Of a stretch of 64,000 nucleotides of DNA, positions 9,319 to 17,471 are shown in pieces. The stretch is from Saccharopolyspora sp. SCSIO 74807 (GTDB taxonomy: Bacteria; Actinomycetota; Actinomycetes; Mycobacteriales; Pseudonocardiaceae). The stretch covers positions 4,619,501 to 4,683,500 of the forward strand of contig NZ_CP146100.1 of NCBI RefSeq assembly GCF_037023755.1. The letters are read 5' to 3'. Numbering within the stretch: the first letter of the stretch is position 1; each line of letters begins with the position of its first letter. Position numbers and translations under genes: made by a program. A model generated the notes under the pieces. It was given only the letters and a program-made list of their open reading frames with translations. It searched no databases and was not told the DNA's origin.

Positions 9319-10085
9319 GCGCGCTGCGCCGGGTCGGCGGTTGGACCGCGGGCTGCGTGCTGGCCGTGACCTGCGGCACCGGGCTCACCCGAGATCCGTT
9401 GCGCACCGACCTGAGCTCGGTGCTGCTGGCGCCATCGCCCGCGCATCCGCTGGGCACCGACGACCTGGGCCGGGACGTGCTGGCGCGGCTCGCGCACGGC
9501 GCGGTGAGCACGCTCGCGACGGCGGGTGTCGCGCTGGTGGTCTCGGCGCTGCTCGGCGTGCTCATCGGCATCGCCACCGGGTGGAGCGCGGGTCGCGCGG
9601 CGCTGCTGGTGCGCTCGTTGGTCGACGTGGCCGTAGCGGTGCCGCCGTTGATCGTCGCGTTGGTGACCGTGCTGGTCGCCGGGCCGAGCACCGCGGCGCT
9701 GCTGCTCGCGCTGATCGCGGTGGGATGGCTGCCGTTCGCCCGCCAGGCCGACGCGTTGGTCGCCGAGCTGCGGACCCGCAACTGGGTGCTCGCGCACCGG
9801 GCGCTCGGGGCGGGCCGGGTGCGGATCTGGCGGGGGTCGATGCTGCCGTTCCTGGCTCCAGCGACCGGCGCGCTGGCCGGTGTGCGGCTGCCCGCGATGG
9901 TCAACACCGTTGCCGCGCTCGGCTTCCTGGGATTGGGACCGCCGCCGCCGAACCCCGAGTGGGGAGCGATGATCGCCGAGTCGGTCGAACACCTCTCCAC
10001 CGCGCCGTGGCTGCTGCTCTCGCCGGTGGTCGCGCTGGTGTGCGTGCAAGTGCTCGTGGCGGCTTGGGGGCCGCAGAAGTCCTGA
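9315..10085 (+). CDS. ABC transporter permease, DppC/NikC-like
   Basis: Second permease subunit (256 residues), starting by ATGA overlap with the previous gene. The motif HPLGTDDLGRDVLARLAHGA is the DppC signature, and the EAA loop is RTRNWVLAHRALGAGRVRIW. It ends PPPPNPEWGAMIAESVEHLSTAPWLLLSPVVAL, as in the family. At 256 residues it is slightly short. No ATPase gene follows; after 175 bases comes whiB. An ATPase must be borrowed from elsewhere, or the operon is incomplete. Confidence 0.85.
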   Translation: MSALRRVGGWTAGCVLAVTCGTGLTRDPLRTDLSSVLLAPSPAHPLGTDDLGRDVLARLAHGAVSTLATAGVALVVSALLGVLIGIATGWSAGRAALLVRSLVDVAVAVPPLIVALVTVLVAGPSTAALLLALIAVGWLPFARQADALVAELRTRNWVLAHRALGAGRVRIWRGSMLPFLAPATGALAGVRLPAMVNTVAALGFLGLGPPPPNPEWGAMIAESVEHLSTAPWLLLSPVVALVCVQVLVAAWGPQKS

Positions 10086-10260
10086 TCGCGATTCCGCGCG
10101 TCACGCGCGGTTATGACGGGAACCACGATCCAATCAGGAACATCGATCGGGCCGCGACGCGTTGGCACTGCGGATTCCACGCGCTCCGCGTTTCGCCGAC
10201 CCGCCGAGCGGGTTCCCCGCGGGGCGTCGAATGCGCGAGCCAGCTCTGGAAGGAGGTGCG

Positions 10261-10548
10261 ATGACGATGGCGCAGATGGATTGGCGGGACCGGGCCGCTT
10301 GCCTGGACGAGGATCCGGAACTGTTCTTCCCGATCTCCGAAATGGGGCCCGGTGCCGAGCAGGTGCGCCGCGCCAAGTCGGTGTGCGCTCGCTGCCCGGT
10401 GCGCGCCGAATGCTTGAACCACGCCGTGGAGAACGGCCTCGACTTCGGTGTCTTCGGCGGCACCACCGCCCAGGAGCGGCGGCGGCTGCCCGCCGGGTCG
10501 CGTCCGGAGGCCGCGGGCGAGCCGGGCGGGTTCGCCGAAGCGAGCTGA
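10261..10548 (+). CDS. WhiB-family iron-sulfur transcriptional regulator
   Basis: A 95-residue Wbl protein, a class found only in actinobacteria and their phages. Four cysteines at 14, 42, 45 and 51 (C-x27-C-x2-C-x5-C) would ligate a [4Fe-4S] cluster, and GVFGGTT is the beta-turn motif before the basic C-terminal AQERRR region. The start at ATG 10261 is supported by AAGGAGGTG at 10250-10258, although the frame is open further upstream. It is followed by a perfect hairpin terminator. It could regulate stress, development or redox genes; the subclass is not clear to me. Confidence 0.9.
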   Translation: MTMAQMDWRDRAACLDEDPELFFPISEMGPGAEQVRRAKSVCARCPVRAECLNHAVENGLDFGVFGGTTAQERRRLPAGSRPEAAGEPGGFAEAS

Positions 10549-10570
10549 TTCGGCCGGAACCGCTCCGGCC

Positions 10571-10603
10571 CCCGGAAACCGGGCTGCTGCGCCGGTTTCC
10601 GGG
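10571..10603. terminator. Hairpin terminator after whiB
   Basis: A perfect 12-bp stem (arms 10571-10582 and 10592-10603, CCCGGAAACCGG and its complement) with a 9-base loop, 22 bases past the whiB stop. There is no U-tract, as is common in high-GC actinomycetes. Confidence 0.75.
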
Positions 10604-10809
10604 ATGGTCCCGGCGATGCCTCGGGTGGTGCGGCTTTCGTCGGCGATGGCCGAGCACTTCGCCGAGATCAAGCGCAGGCTCGACGCGGCCCGCTCAGCTG
10701 CCACGTCCTGACCTGCCGCGCCCTGGCGGGTCAAGGCTGGGCCGGCGGCCGGCGCATTCGGACTTGAGTCCGGAATGGACGCCGACCGCCCGCGGAAGAA
10801 CCCGCGAGG

Positions 10810-12453
10810 TCAGGTGCCTGCCTGCGGTGCACCGCTTTCCGACTGCGCCGCGACGGGTGCGGCGGACGCCGGGACTTCCGGCGAATCCCCGTTCGAGGGC
10901 GCGGAATCGTCCGCGGTCGAGGTCGTGCGGCTGAGCTGTTCGCGCACCTGCTGATCGGTGCTGAGCCATCGGTAGAACGACAGCATCACCGTGCCCAGCA
11001 CGAAGATCAGCGGGAACGCGGTGATGACCGACAGCGTCTGCAACGTGTCCAGCCCGCCCGCGTACATCAGCACGATCGAGACGACCGCGAGCACCACGGC
11101 CCAGAAAACCCGGTGCCAGCGCGCCGGGTCCGCGTCCCTGGGCAGTTCCTTCGAGGCGACCGTGGCCATCGTGTAAGCCGCGGAGTCCAGCGTCGTGGCC
11201 AGGAAGACCACCAGCAGCAGCACGAACACCCCGAGCACGAGGTCGCCGAGCGGCAACTGCCGGAGGGTGGCCATGATCCCGGCGGTGTCGCCCTGCTGCG
11301 CGACCAGGTCGGCGATCGGAACCAGGTTCTTGATCTGGTAGTACAGCCCGGTGTTGCCCAGCAGCGCGAACGCGAGCCAGCAGCCCGCGCTGCCTGCCAG
11401 GCACATGGCGCCGATCATCCCGCGGACGGTGCGGCCCTTGGAGATCTTCGCGGTGAACAGCCCGACGAACGGGGCGTAGGAGATCCACCAGCCCCAGTAG
11501 AAGATCGTCCACTGCTCCTCGAACCCGGACCCGCCGACCGGGTCGGTGTAGAAGCTCATCCGCAGCACGTTCTGCACCATCAGCCCGATGCTGTTGGTGA
11601 ACGTGTCGATCAGGAACACGGTCGGTCCGGCGATCAGGATGAACGCGCCGAGCGCGCCCGCGAGCCACACGTTGAAGTCGGCCAGCCGCTTGAGCCCCTT
11701 GCGCAGCCCGAGGAAAACGCTCGCCCCGAACATGGCGGTCCACAGCACGATCACCCCGACGTCGAGCAGCGGCCCCGGCCGCAGCGGCGTGATCGAGCTG
11801 ATCGCGTCGGAGACGATCGGGACTTCGAGCCCGAGCGAGGTTCCGGCCGCGCCGACCAGCCCGAAGATGAACAGCACGTCGATGAGCCCGCCGAGCCAGC
11901 CGTCGGCCCGGTCGCCGATCACCCCGCGGCACGCGTCGGACAACCGCAACGTGCGCTGCTTGCGCACGTGGTAGGCGTAAGCGAGGGCCAGCGCCGGGAG
12001 GCAGAACAGCGCCCACGCGGTGATGCCCCAGTGGAACATCGGGTAAGCGGCCGACCACTCGGCGGCTTCGGTGCTGCGCGGGGCCATGCCCATCGGCGGC
12101 TCGTTGTAGTAGTACGCCCACTCGATCACGCCCCAGTACATGATCCCGCCGCCGATGCCCGCGGTGAAGATCATCGAGATCCAGCTCAGCGTGGAGAACT
12201 CCGGCCTGTCGCCGGGGTCGCCGAAGGTGACCCGGCCGTAGCGGCCGGCCGCCAGCCAGATCAGCATCGCGGCGACCGCCGCGGCAAACCACAGGTACAA
12301 CCAACCGAACTGCCCGGTGAGCAGGCCCAGCACCCCGTCCAGGGCCGCTTTGCCGCGTTCCGGGGCGACCGCGACCGGAACCACGATCACCGCGGTCAGC
12401 AGCAGGGAGAACCCGAAAACCCGTTTATCCAGCCGCACTTTCGTGTTCGGCAC
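10810..12453 (-). CDS. BCCT-family betaine/carnitine/choline transporter
   Basis: A 547-residue secondary transporter for quaternary-ammonium compounds. About twelve transmembrane segments are visible. The family core is present as WISMIFTAGIGGGIMYWGVIEWAYY (about residues 90-115), with a long acidic/Ala-Pro-rich C-terminal tail. Relatives include BetP, OpuD and the carnitine carrier CaiT. It is transcribed divergently from the thioesterase gene across a 314-base region with shared operator-like sequences, which suggests that it imports the substrate of the CoA-ester pathway to its right. Substrate choice (carnitine, gamma-butyrobetaine, betaine) is inference from context. Confidence 0.9.
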   Translation of the reverse strand: MPNTKVRLDKRVFGFSLLLTAVIVVPVAVAPERGKAALDGVLGLLTGQFGWLYLWFAAAVAAMLIWLAAGRYGRVTFGDPGDRPEFSTLSWISMIFTAGIGGGIMYWGVIEWAYYYNEPPMGMAPRSTEAAEWSAAYPMFHWGITAWALFCLPALALAYAYHVRKQRTLRLSDACRGVIGDRADGWLGGLIDVLFIFGLVGAAGTSLGLEVPIVSDAISSITPLRPGPLLDVGVIVLWTAMFGASVFLGLRKGLKRLADFNVWLAGALGAFILIAGPTVFLIDTFTNSIGLMVQNVLRMSFYTDPVGGSGFEEQWTIFYWGWWISYAPFVGLFTAKISKGRTVRGMIGAMCLAGSAGCWLAFALLGNTGLYYQIKNLVPIADLVAQQGDTAGIMATLRQLPLGDLVLGVFVLLLVVFLATTLDSAAYTMATVASKELPRDADPARWHRVFWAVVLAVVSIVLMYAGGLDTLQTLSVITAFPLIFVLGTVMLSFYRWLSTDQQVREQLSRTTSTADDSAPSNGDSPEVPASAAPVAAQSESGAPQAGT

Positions 12454-12683
12454 GTCGATGACGGAAGCACCTCCACCCTTCGCCGGTCCGCGCCCCGGAC
12501 GGTCGTCCGGCGCGCACGCACCATGATCAACCGTTGCGATCCGGTTGATACGTCAGTCATTCGGACGAGTGGACACCTTCGCCGAAGTGTGCAACGCGGT
12601 CAAGTAACGGTGCGGAAAAGTTCGAACATCGCGTCCGGGTAGGCGCGATCGAGCGGTCGGTGGATCGCAACGGATGACCAGCT

Positions 12684-12700
12684 ATTGCGATTATCGCAAT
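12684..12700. promoter_or_regulatory. 17-bp perfect palindromic operator
   Basis: ATTGCGAT-T-ATCGCAAT: two 8-bp arms with one central base. It overlaps the -35 box of the rightward promoter, so binding would be expected to block transcription of the catabolic operon. Confidence 0.65.
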
Positions 12701-12713
12701 GCTTCGCTAGCTT
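12685..12713 (+). promoter_or_regulatory. Promoter of the carnitine-type catabolic operon
   Basis: TTGCGA at 12685-12690 and TAGCTT at 12708-12713, separated by 17 bases, form a sigma-70-like promoter about 55 bases before the thioesterase ATG. The -35 box lies inside the palindromic operator. Confidence 0.5.
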
Positions 12714-12767
12714 GAAGGCTGATCCGGAACCGAAGCGACCGCGAGTGGCGCGCGATGCGGAGCGAGC

Positions 12768-13334
12768 ATGACCGAACACCGACAACGGGTGGTGACCCCG
12801 TACGAAGGCACGGGACACCGCCCGTGGGACGACGATGCGGAGATCCCCGCTCCGCTGCGGCTGCACGAGACCCCGGTCAGCCCGCGGTGGGTCGACTACA
12901 ACGGCCACATGAGCGAGTCCTGCTACCTGCTCGTGTTCGGTGATCACTCGGATGCCTTCTTCCGCTACATCGGCATCGACGAGCAGTACCGGGAGCAGGG
13001 CCGCTCGCTGTACACGGTGCAATCCCACCTGCACAACCTGCGAGAGGTCGCCGAGGGCGAGCCGCTGGCGCTGTCGGTGCAGCTGCTCGACCACGACGCC
13101 AAGCGCGTGCACCTGTTCCACGAGATGCGCCACGGCGGCGACGGCGCCCTGCTGGCGACCGCGGAGCAGCTGCTGGTGCATGTGGACGCGACGCTCGGGC
13201 GATCCCGGGCCATGCCGGAGTTCCTGCAGCAGCACCTCGCCGCGGTGCACCGCGCGCACCAGGCGCTCGCCGTTCCCGAACTCGCCGGAAGGCCGATCGG
13301 GATTCCCCGGAAGAACCCGCAATCCCCGGACTGA
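12768..13334 (+). CDS. Hotdog-fold thioesterase, betainyl-CoA thioesterase-like
   Basis: A 188-residue hotdog-fold acyl-CoA thioesterase. The segment WVDYNGHMSESCYLLVFGDHSDAF carries the D-x-N-x-H-M catalytic motif. The stretch GRSLYTVQSHLHNLREVAEGEPL, followed by DAKRVHLFHEM, resembles betainyl-CoA thioesterases that are fused to L-carnitine dehydrogenase in other bacteria; here the domain stands alone. The expected role is release of glycine betaine and CoA at the end of carnitine breakdown. It is the first gene of a five-gene rightward run. Hotdog thioesterase is firm; betainyl-CoA specificity rests on motif similarity and neighbours. Confidence 0.82.
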   Translation: MTEHRQRVVTPYEGTGHRPWDDDAEIPAPLRLHETPVSPRWVDYNGHMSESCYLLVFGDHSDAFFRYIGIDEQYREQGRSLYTVQSHLHNLREVAEGEPLALSVQLLDHDAKRVHLFHEMRHGGDGALLATAEQLLVHVDATLGRSRAMPEFLQQHLAAVHRAHQALAVPELAGRPIGIPRKNPQSPD

Positions 13335-13366
13335 TCCGGCATCCCCTGGACGATTAAGGAGTAGCC

Positions 13367-14518
13367 GTGGACTTCGGCCTCACCGACGAGCAACGAATGA
13401 TCGTGGACACGGTGCGTTCGTTCACCGCCGCGGAGTTGGAGCCCTACGAGGAGCAGGTGGAGCGCCTGGACCGAGTGCCGGACGGGGTGGCCGAGCGGAT
13501 CCGCGACCGAGCCTTGCAGGCCGGTCTGTACGCCGCGAACATGCCGGAGGAGCTGGGCGGCGCAGGCTTGGACGCGGTGAGCATGACGCTGGTCGAGCGC
13601 GAGCTCGGCAAGACCAGCTACGCGTTGCAGTCGCTGGTCGCCCGCCCGAGCAACATCTTGGAGGCTTGCGAAGGCGAGCAGCGCGAGCGCTACCTGCTGC
13701 CCGCGATCCGTGGGCAGCGCCACGACTGCCTGGCGATGACCGAGCCCGGCGCCGGTTCCGACGTGCGGTCCATGTCCACCAAGGCGGTGCGCGACGGGGA
13801 CGACTACGTCATCGACGGCACCAAGCACTTCATCAGCCACGCCGACGCCGCGGATTTCGTGATCCTGTTCGCCGCAACCGGAGTCGAGCGTCCCGGCCGC
13901 AACCTGATCACCGCTTTCCTGGTAGATCTGGACGCGCCTGGAGTCGAAGTGCGGCGCGGGTCTTCGTGCGTGTCGCACCGCGGGTACCACCAGTGCGAAC
14001 TGTCCTTCGTGGACTGCCGGGTACCGGTGGCGCAGCGGCTCGGCGCCGAGGGGCGTGGCTTCGAGCTGATGAACGAGTGGCTCGGCGCCAGCAGGCTGAG
14101 CGTCGCGGCGACGAGCGTCGGACGCGGCAGGCGGGTGCTGGAGCTGGCCACCGAGTGGGCGGCGCAGCGCAACCAGTTCGGCGAGCCGATCGGACGCAAG
14201 CAGGGGGTGGGCTTCCAGCTCGCCGACATGGCGACCGAGCTGGACGCGGCCGAGCTGTTGACGCTGCGCGCCGCGGCGAACCTCGACAACGGCGGGATGA
14301 GCGAACGCGATGCCGCGATGGCGAAGCTGTACGCGAGCGAGGCGCTGGCCCGGATCACCGATCGGGCGGTGCAGATCTTCGGCGGCATGGGGCTGATGGA
14401 CGAGCTGCCCATCGAGCGCTTCTGGCGGGACGCCCGGGTGGAGCGGATCTGGGACGGCACCAGCGAGATCCAGCGGCACATCATTTCGCGCTCCATGCTG
14501 CGCCCGCTGGGGTCGTGA
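13367..14518 (+). CDS. Acyl-CoA dehydrogenase (crotonobetainyl-/butyrobetainyl-CoA type)
   Basis: FAD-dependent acyl-CoA dehydrogenase of 383 residues. Landmarks are LAMTEPGAGSDVRSM in the flavin-contact region, RNQFGEPIGRKQGVGFQLADM, and the C-terminal ARVERIWDGTSEIQ. In the well-known family the catalytic base here is a Glu (EGT); this protein has Asp363 (DGT). The start is GTG at 13367 with AAGGAG upstream, and the stop overlaps the next start (TGATG). With a CaiD-like hydratase downstream, it probably oxidises gamma-butyrobetainyl-CoA to crotonobetainyl-CoA, or runs the reverse reaction, but the substrate is inferred. Confidence 0.85.
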   Translation: MDFGLTDEQRMIVDTVRSFTAAELEPYEEQVERLDRVPDGVAERIRDRALQAGLYAANMPEELGGAGLDAVSMTLVERELGKTSYALQSLVARPSNILEACEGEQRERYLLPAIRGQRHDCLAMTEPGAGSDVRSMSTKAVRDGDDYVIDGTKHFISHADAADFVILFAATGVERPGRNLITAFLVDLDAPGVEVRRGSSCVSHRGYHQCELSFVDCRVPVAQRLGAEGRGFELMNEWLGASRLSVAATSVGRGRRVLELATEWAAQRNQFGEPIGRKQGVGFQLADMATELDAAELLTLRAAANLDNGGMSERDAAMAKLYASEALARITDRAVQIFGGMGLMDELPIERFWRDARVERIWDGTSEIQRHIISRSMLRPLGS

Positions 14519-16599
14519 TGAGGCGGCGGGACCTGCGGCGGCTGCTGGCGCCGCGGCACCTTGCGGTCTTCGGTGGGCAAGCGGCCGCCGAGTGCGTCCG
14601 GCAGTGCCGCCGGGTCGGTTACACCGGGCGGATCTGGCCGGTGCACCCGACGAGAACCAGCATCGAAGGCATACCGTCCTACCCGGACATCGCAGCGTTG
14701 CCCGCGGCACCGGATGCGGCTTTCCTCGCCGTGCGGCCGGAAATCACGGTGTCGCTGCTCGGCGAACTCGCCGAGCTGGGAGCGGGTGGCGCCGTGTGCC
14801 ATGCCGCCGGATTCGGCGAACACGACGCGGACGGTGCCCGGCTGCAGCGCGAATTCGTCGCCGCAGCAGGGGAAATGCCGGTCATCGGACCGAACTGCAT
14901 CGGCGTGCTGAACTACTTGGACGGCGTGGCGATGTGGCCGGACCAGCACGGTGGAGCCCAGGTGCAGGACGGCGTCGCGCTGATCACCCAGAGCGGCAAC
15001 ATCGCGCAGAACATCTCCATGCACCGGCGCTCGCTGCCGATCGCGCAACTGATCACCGTGGGCAACAGCGCGGTGATCGGTGTGGCCGAGCTGATCGAGT
15101 CCGCATTGGACGATCCGCGGATCACCGCGATAGGGCTGCACCTGGAGGACATCTCGGACGCTGCCGGGCTCTCCCGGGCCGCGTGCGCGGCCGCGCGGCG
15201 CGGAATTCCGATCGTGGTGCTCAAAACCGGCGGTTCCGAGCTCGGTGCGGCCGCGGCGCTGAGCCACACCGGTTCGCTGGCCGGGCCGGACGTGCTCTGC
15301 GACGCCTTCTTCGAGCGCTACGGGATGGCACGCGTGCGCGATCCGGGCGAACTCGTGGAAACCCTGAAGTTCCTGCACGTGCACGGCACGTTGCCGGGTG
15401 TGCGGATCGCTTCGGCGAGCTGTTCCGGCGGTGAGGCCGCGTTGGCGGCGGACCTGGCCGAGTCGGGCGGGGCGGAAATGCCGCCGCTGCCGGAGGAATC
15501 GGCGCAGCGGCTGCGCGAAGTGCTCGGTTCCCGGGTGTCGGTGCGCAACCCGCTCGACTACAACGCCTACATCTGGGGCCGGTCCGAGGAGCAGACCGAG
15601 TGCTTCACCGCATTCCTCGGCGGCGGATACGACGCGCACCTGCTGTTGCTGGACATTCCGCGGCAGGACCGGTGCGAACCGGAGCAGTGGGAGACCACTG
15701 TGGACGCTCTGATCGCGGCGCACCGCGCGGTTCCCGCCGTCACCTGCGTGGTCAGCTCATTACCGGAAGGGATTCCGGAGCCATTGGGCCGGCGGTTGCT
15801 CACCGAGGGCATCGCACCGATGCAGGGCCTGCGCGCCGCTGTCACGGCGATCACCGCGGCCGGGGCACTGCGGAAGGCGCACGAGTCGACAGGTGATGTC
15901 GCGCCGTTGCAGCCCGGTAATCCTCCGCCGGACGAACCGCAGCGACAGCTGGACGAGCGTTCGGGCAAGCGAGCGCTCGCGGAGCACGGCCTCTCCATCC
16001 CGGCGGGCCGGGTCGTCGACTCCCCGGAAGCAGCCGGGGATGCCGCCGCGGAACTCGGATTTCCGGTGGTCGCGAAGGCGCTTTCGCCGACCCTGGCGCA
16101 CAAGAGCGAAGCCGGCGGCGTCCGGCTCGGGTTGCGCGAGCGCGAGCAGGTCGTCGGGGCGGTGCGCGACATGGCGCAGCTGTCCGGGACGTTCCTGATC
16201 GAGCGCGTGGTGCCGGATGCGGTGGCGGAACTGATCGTCGGAGTGCACCAGGACCGCTGGTTCGGCCAGGTGCTGACCATCGGCACCGGCGGCGTGCTGG
16301 TGGAGGTGCTGCGCGACTCGGTCACGCTGCTGACGCCGGTGACCGAGCAGCGCATCGAGACCGCGCTGCGGTCGCTGCGGGTGTGGCCGCTGCTGGCGGG
16401 ATTCCGGGGCGCACCGGCGGCCGACGTGCCCGCGGTCGTCTCGGCCGTCGCCGCGATCGCCCGGTTCGCCGCTGAGCAGGCCGACCGGCTGCTGGAAATG
16501 GACGTCAACCCCCTGCTGGTGCTGCCCGCAGGCCGTGGCGCGGTGGCGGCGGACGCGCTGGTCAGGCTGGGCGGAACCGCGACGGAAGGTGCGCGATGA
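14518..16599 (+). CDS. Acyl-CoA synthetase (NDP-forming), fused alpha-beta type
   Basis: A 693-residue fused NDP-forming acyl-CoA synthetase. The order is a CoA-binding Rossmann domain (about 1-130), a succinyl-CoA-synthetase-like flavodoxin region with the phospho-histidine motif SHTGSLAG (His250), then a C-terminal ATP-grasp domain (about 480-690) with [20 protein letters not shown] and [10 protein letters not shown]. Such enzymes activate carboxylic acids to CoA thioesters with ADP release. Here it probably activates the imported trimethylammonium acid. Start ATG 14518 overlaps the dehydrogenase stop. The frame is open far upstream, but that part is antisense-like shadow of the preceding genes. 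Confidence 0.85.
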   Translation: MRRRDLRRLLAPRHLAVFGGQAAAECVRQCRRVGYTGRIWPVHPTRTSIEGIPSYPDIAALPAAPDAAFLAVRPEITVSLLGELAELGAGGAVCHAAGFGEHDADGARLQREFVAAAGEMPVIGPNCIGVLNYLDGVAMWPDQHGGAQVQDGVALITQSGNIAQNISMHRRSLPIAQLITVGNSAVIGVAELIESALDDPRITAIGLHLEDISDAAGLSRAACAAARRGIPIVVLKTGGSELGAAAALSHTGSLAGPDVLCDAFFERYGMARVRDPGELVETLKFLHVHGTLPGVRIASASCSGGEAALAADLAESGGAEMPPLPEESAQRLREVLGSRVSVRNPLDYNAYIWGRSEEQTECFTAFLGGGYDAHLLLLDIPRQDRCEPEQWETTVDALIAAHRAVPAVTCVVSSLPEGIPEPLGRRLLTEGIAPMQGLRAAVTAITAAGALRKAHESTGDVAPLQPGNPPPDEPQRQLDERSGKRALAEHGLSIPAGRVVDSPEAAGDAAAELGFPVVAKALSPTLAHKSEAGGVRLGLREREQVVGAVRDMAQLSGTFLIERVVPDAVAELIVGVHQDRWFGQVLTIGTGGVLVEVLRDSVTLLTPVTEQRIETALRSLRVWPLLAGFRGAPAADVPAVVSAVAAIARFAAEQADRLLEMDVNPLLVLPAGRGAVAADALVRLGGTATEGAR

Positions 16600-17390
16600 G
16601 CGGAAAGACCGACGAACCGCCGGTCCGGGTGGCCGTGACCGGCCCCGTGCTGGTGGTGACCCTGGACCGGCCCAAGGCCAACGCGATCGACGTGACCACC
16701 AGCCGCGAGCTGCACGCCGCGTTCGACCGGCTTCGGCGCGACGACGAGCTGCGCGCCGCGGTGATCACTGGCGGCGGGGACCGGTTCTTCTCGGCCGGGT
16801 GGGACCTGAAGGCCGCCGCGGGCGGGGAAGCGGTGGACGCGGATCACGGGCCGGGCGGATTCGCCGGGCTCACCGAGTTCTTCGACGTCGGCAAACCAGT
16901 GATCGCGGCGGTGAACGGCCTCGCGGTGGGCGGCGGTTTCGAACTGGCGCTGGCGGCCGACCTGATCGTCGCCGCGGAGCACGCGGAATTCGCGCTGCCG
17001 GAGACGGGCTTGGGAATCGTGCCGGATTCCGGCGGGGTGTTGCGGCTGCCCCGGCGGCTGCCGCGGCCGGTGGCCATGGACATGTTGCTGACCGGGCGGC
17101 GGATGGGCGCCCGGGAAGCCGAGCACTGGGGCCTGGTGAACCGCGCGGTCCCGGCTTCCGAGCTGCTCGACGAGGCGCGCGCGTGGGGCGAGCGGGTCGC
17201 GGCGTCGGCTCCGCTGGCGGTGGCCGCCGTTGCGGAGATCACCGCGGCCACCGAGGACTGCGGGGTCGAGGCCGGTTTCGCCCGGATGCGCGGACTGCCG
17301 GGCTACCAGCGGATGCTGTCCTCACAGGACGCAGCGGAGGGCCCGCGGGCGTTCGCCGAGAAGCGGCGACCGCGCTGGTCCGGCAACTGA
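16596..17390 (+). CDS. caiD: Crotonobetainyl-CoA hydratase (CaiD-like enoyl-CoA hydratase)
   Basis: A 264-residue crotonase-fold enzyme strikingly like E. coli CaiD across its whole length. Shared blocks include [70 protein letters not shown] and the C-terminal [14 protein letters not shown]. Catalytic acids correspond to Glu116 (GGGFELALA) and Glu136 (ALPE). The reaction is reversible hydration of crotonobetainyl-CoA to L-carnitinyl-CoA. The ATG overlaps the previous stop by four bases. This gene is the best evidence that the operon handles carnitine or gamma-butyrobetaine. CaiB and CaiE homologues are not nearby. Confidence 0.88.
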   Translation: MSGKTDEPPVRVAVTGPVLVVTLDRPKANAIDVTTSRELHAAFDRLRRDDELRAAVITGGGDRFFSAGWDLKAAAGGEAVDADHGPGGFAGLTEFFDVGKPVIAAVNGLAVGGGFELALAADLIVAAEHAEFALPETGLGIVPDSGGVLRLPRRLPRPVAMDMLLTGRRMGAREAEHWGLVNRAVPASELLDEARAWGERVAASAPLAVAAVAEITAATEDCGVEAGFARMRGLPGYQRMLSSQDAAEGPRAFAEKRRPRWSGN

Positions 17391-17404
17391 CCGGTTCCCG
17401 CCGA

Positions 17405-17446
17405 GCGGCCGGGCGTGCCGGGCACCGCCCTCCCGCGCCCGGCCGC
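17405..17446. terminator. Bidirectional hairpin terminator
   Basis: Perfect 11-bp stem GCGGCCGGGCG (17405-17415) with its complement at 17436-17446, and a 20-base loop containing a smaller GTGCC/GGCAC hairpin. It lies between the convergent caiD-like and acyl-CoA ligase genes and could stop both. Confidence 0.65.
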
Positions 17447-17471
17447 CCGGGCTCCCGCCGCCCGGGCCGGA

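Larger units (their letters stand above)
12454..12767. other. Divergent regulatory region of the carnitine-type locus
   Basis: A 314-base region between the BCCT gene and the thioesterase gene. It contains a 17-bp perfect palindrome at 12684-12700 and two isolated half-sites that are exact reverse complements of each other: GTTGCGAT at 12533-12540 and ATCGCAAC at 12664-12671. The spread of half-sites towards both genes fits shared control by one regulator. Confidence 0.6.

Noticed and set aside
10616-10711. 31-residue frame after the whiB terminator
   Set aside because: No ribosome site, no recognisable family and too short to support.
10759-10772. Small inverted repeat CGGACT/AGTCCG before the BCCT gene end
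   Set aside because: Only six base pairs with a two-base loop; too weak to call a terminator.
12940-14517. Upstream half of a 1219-residue open frame leading into the NDP-forming ligase
   Set aside because: This part is an out-of-frame shadow of the thioesterase and acyl-CoA dehydrogenase genes; ligase homology begins at ATG 14518.
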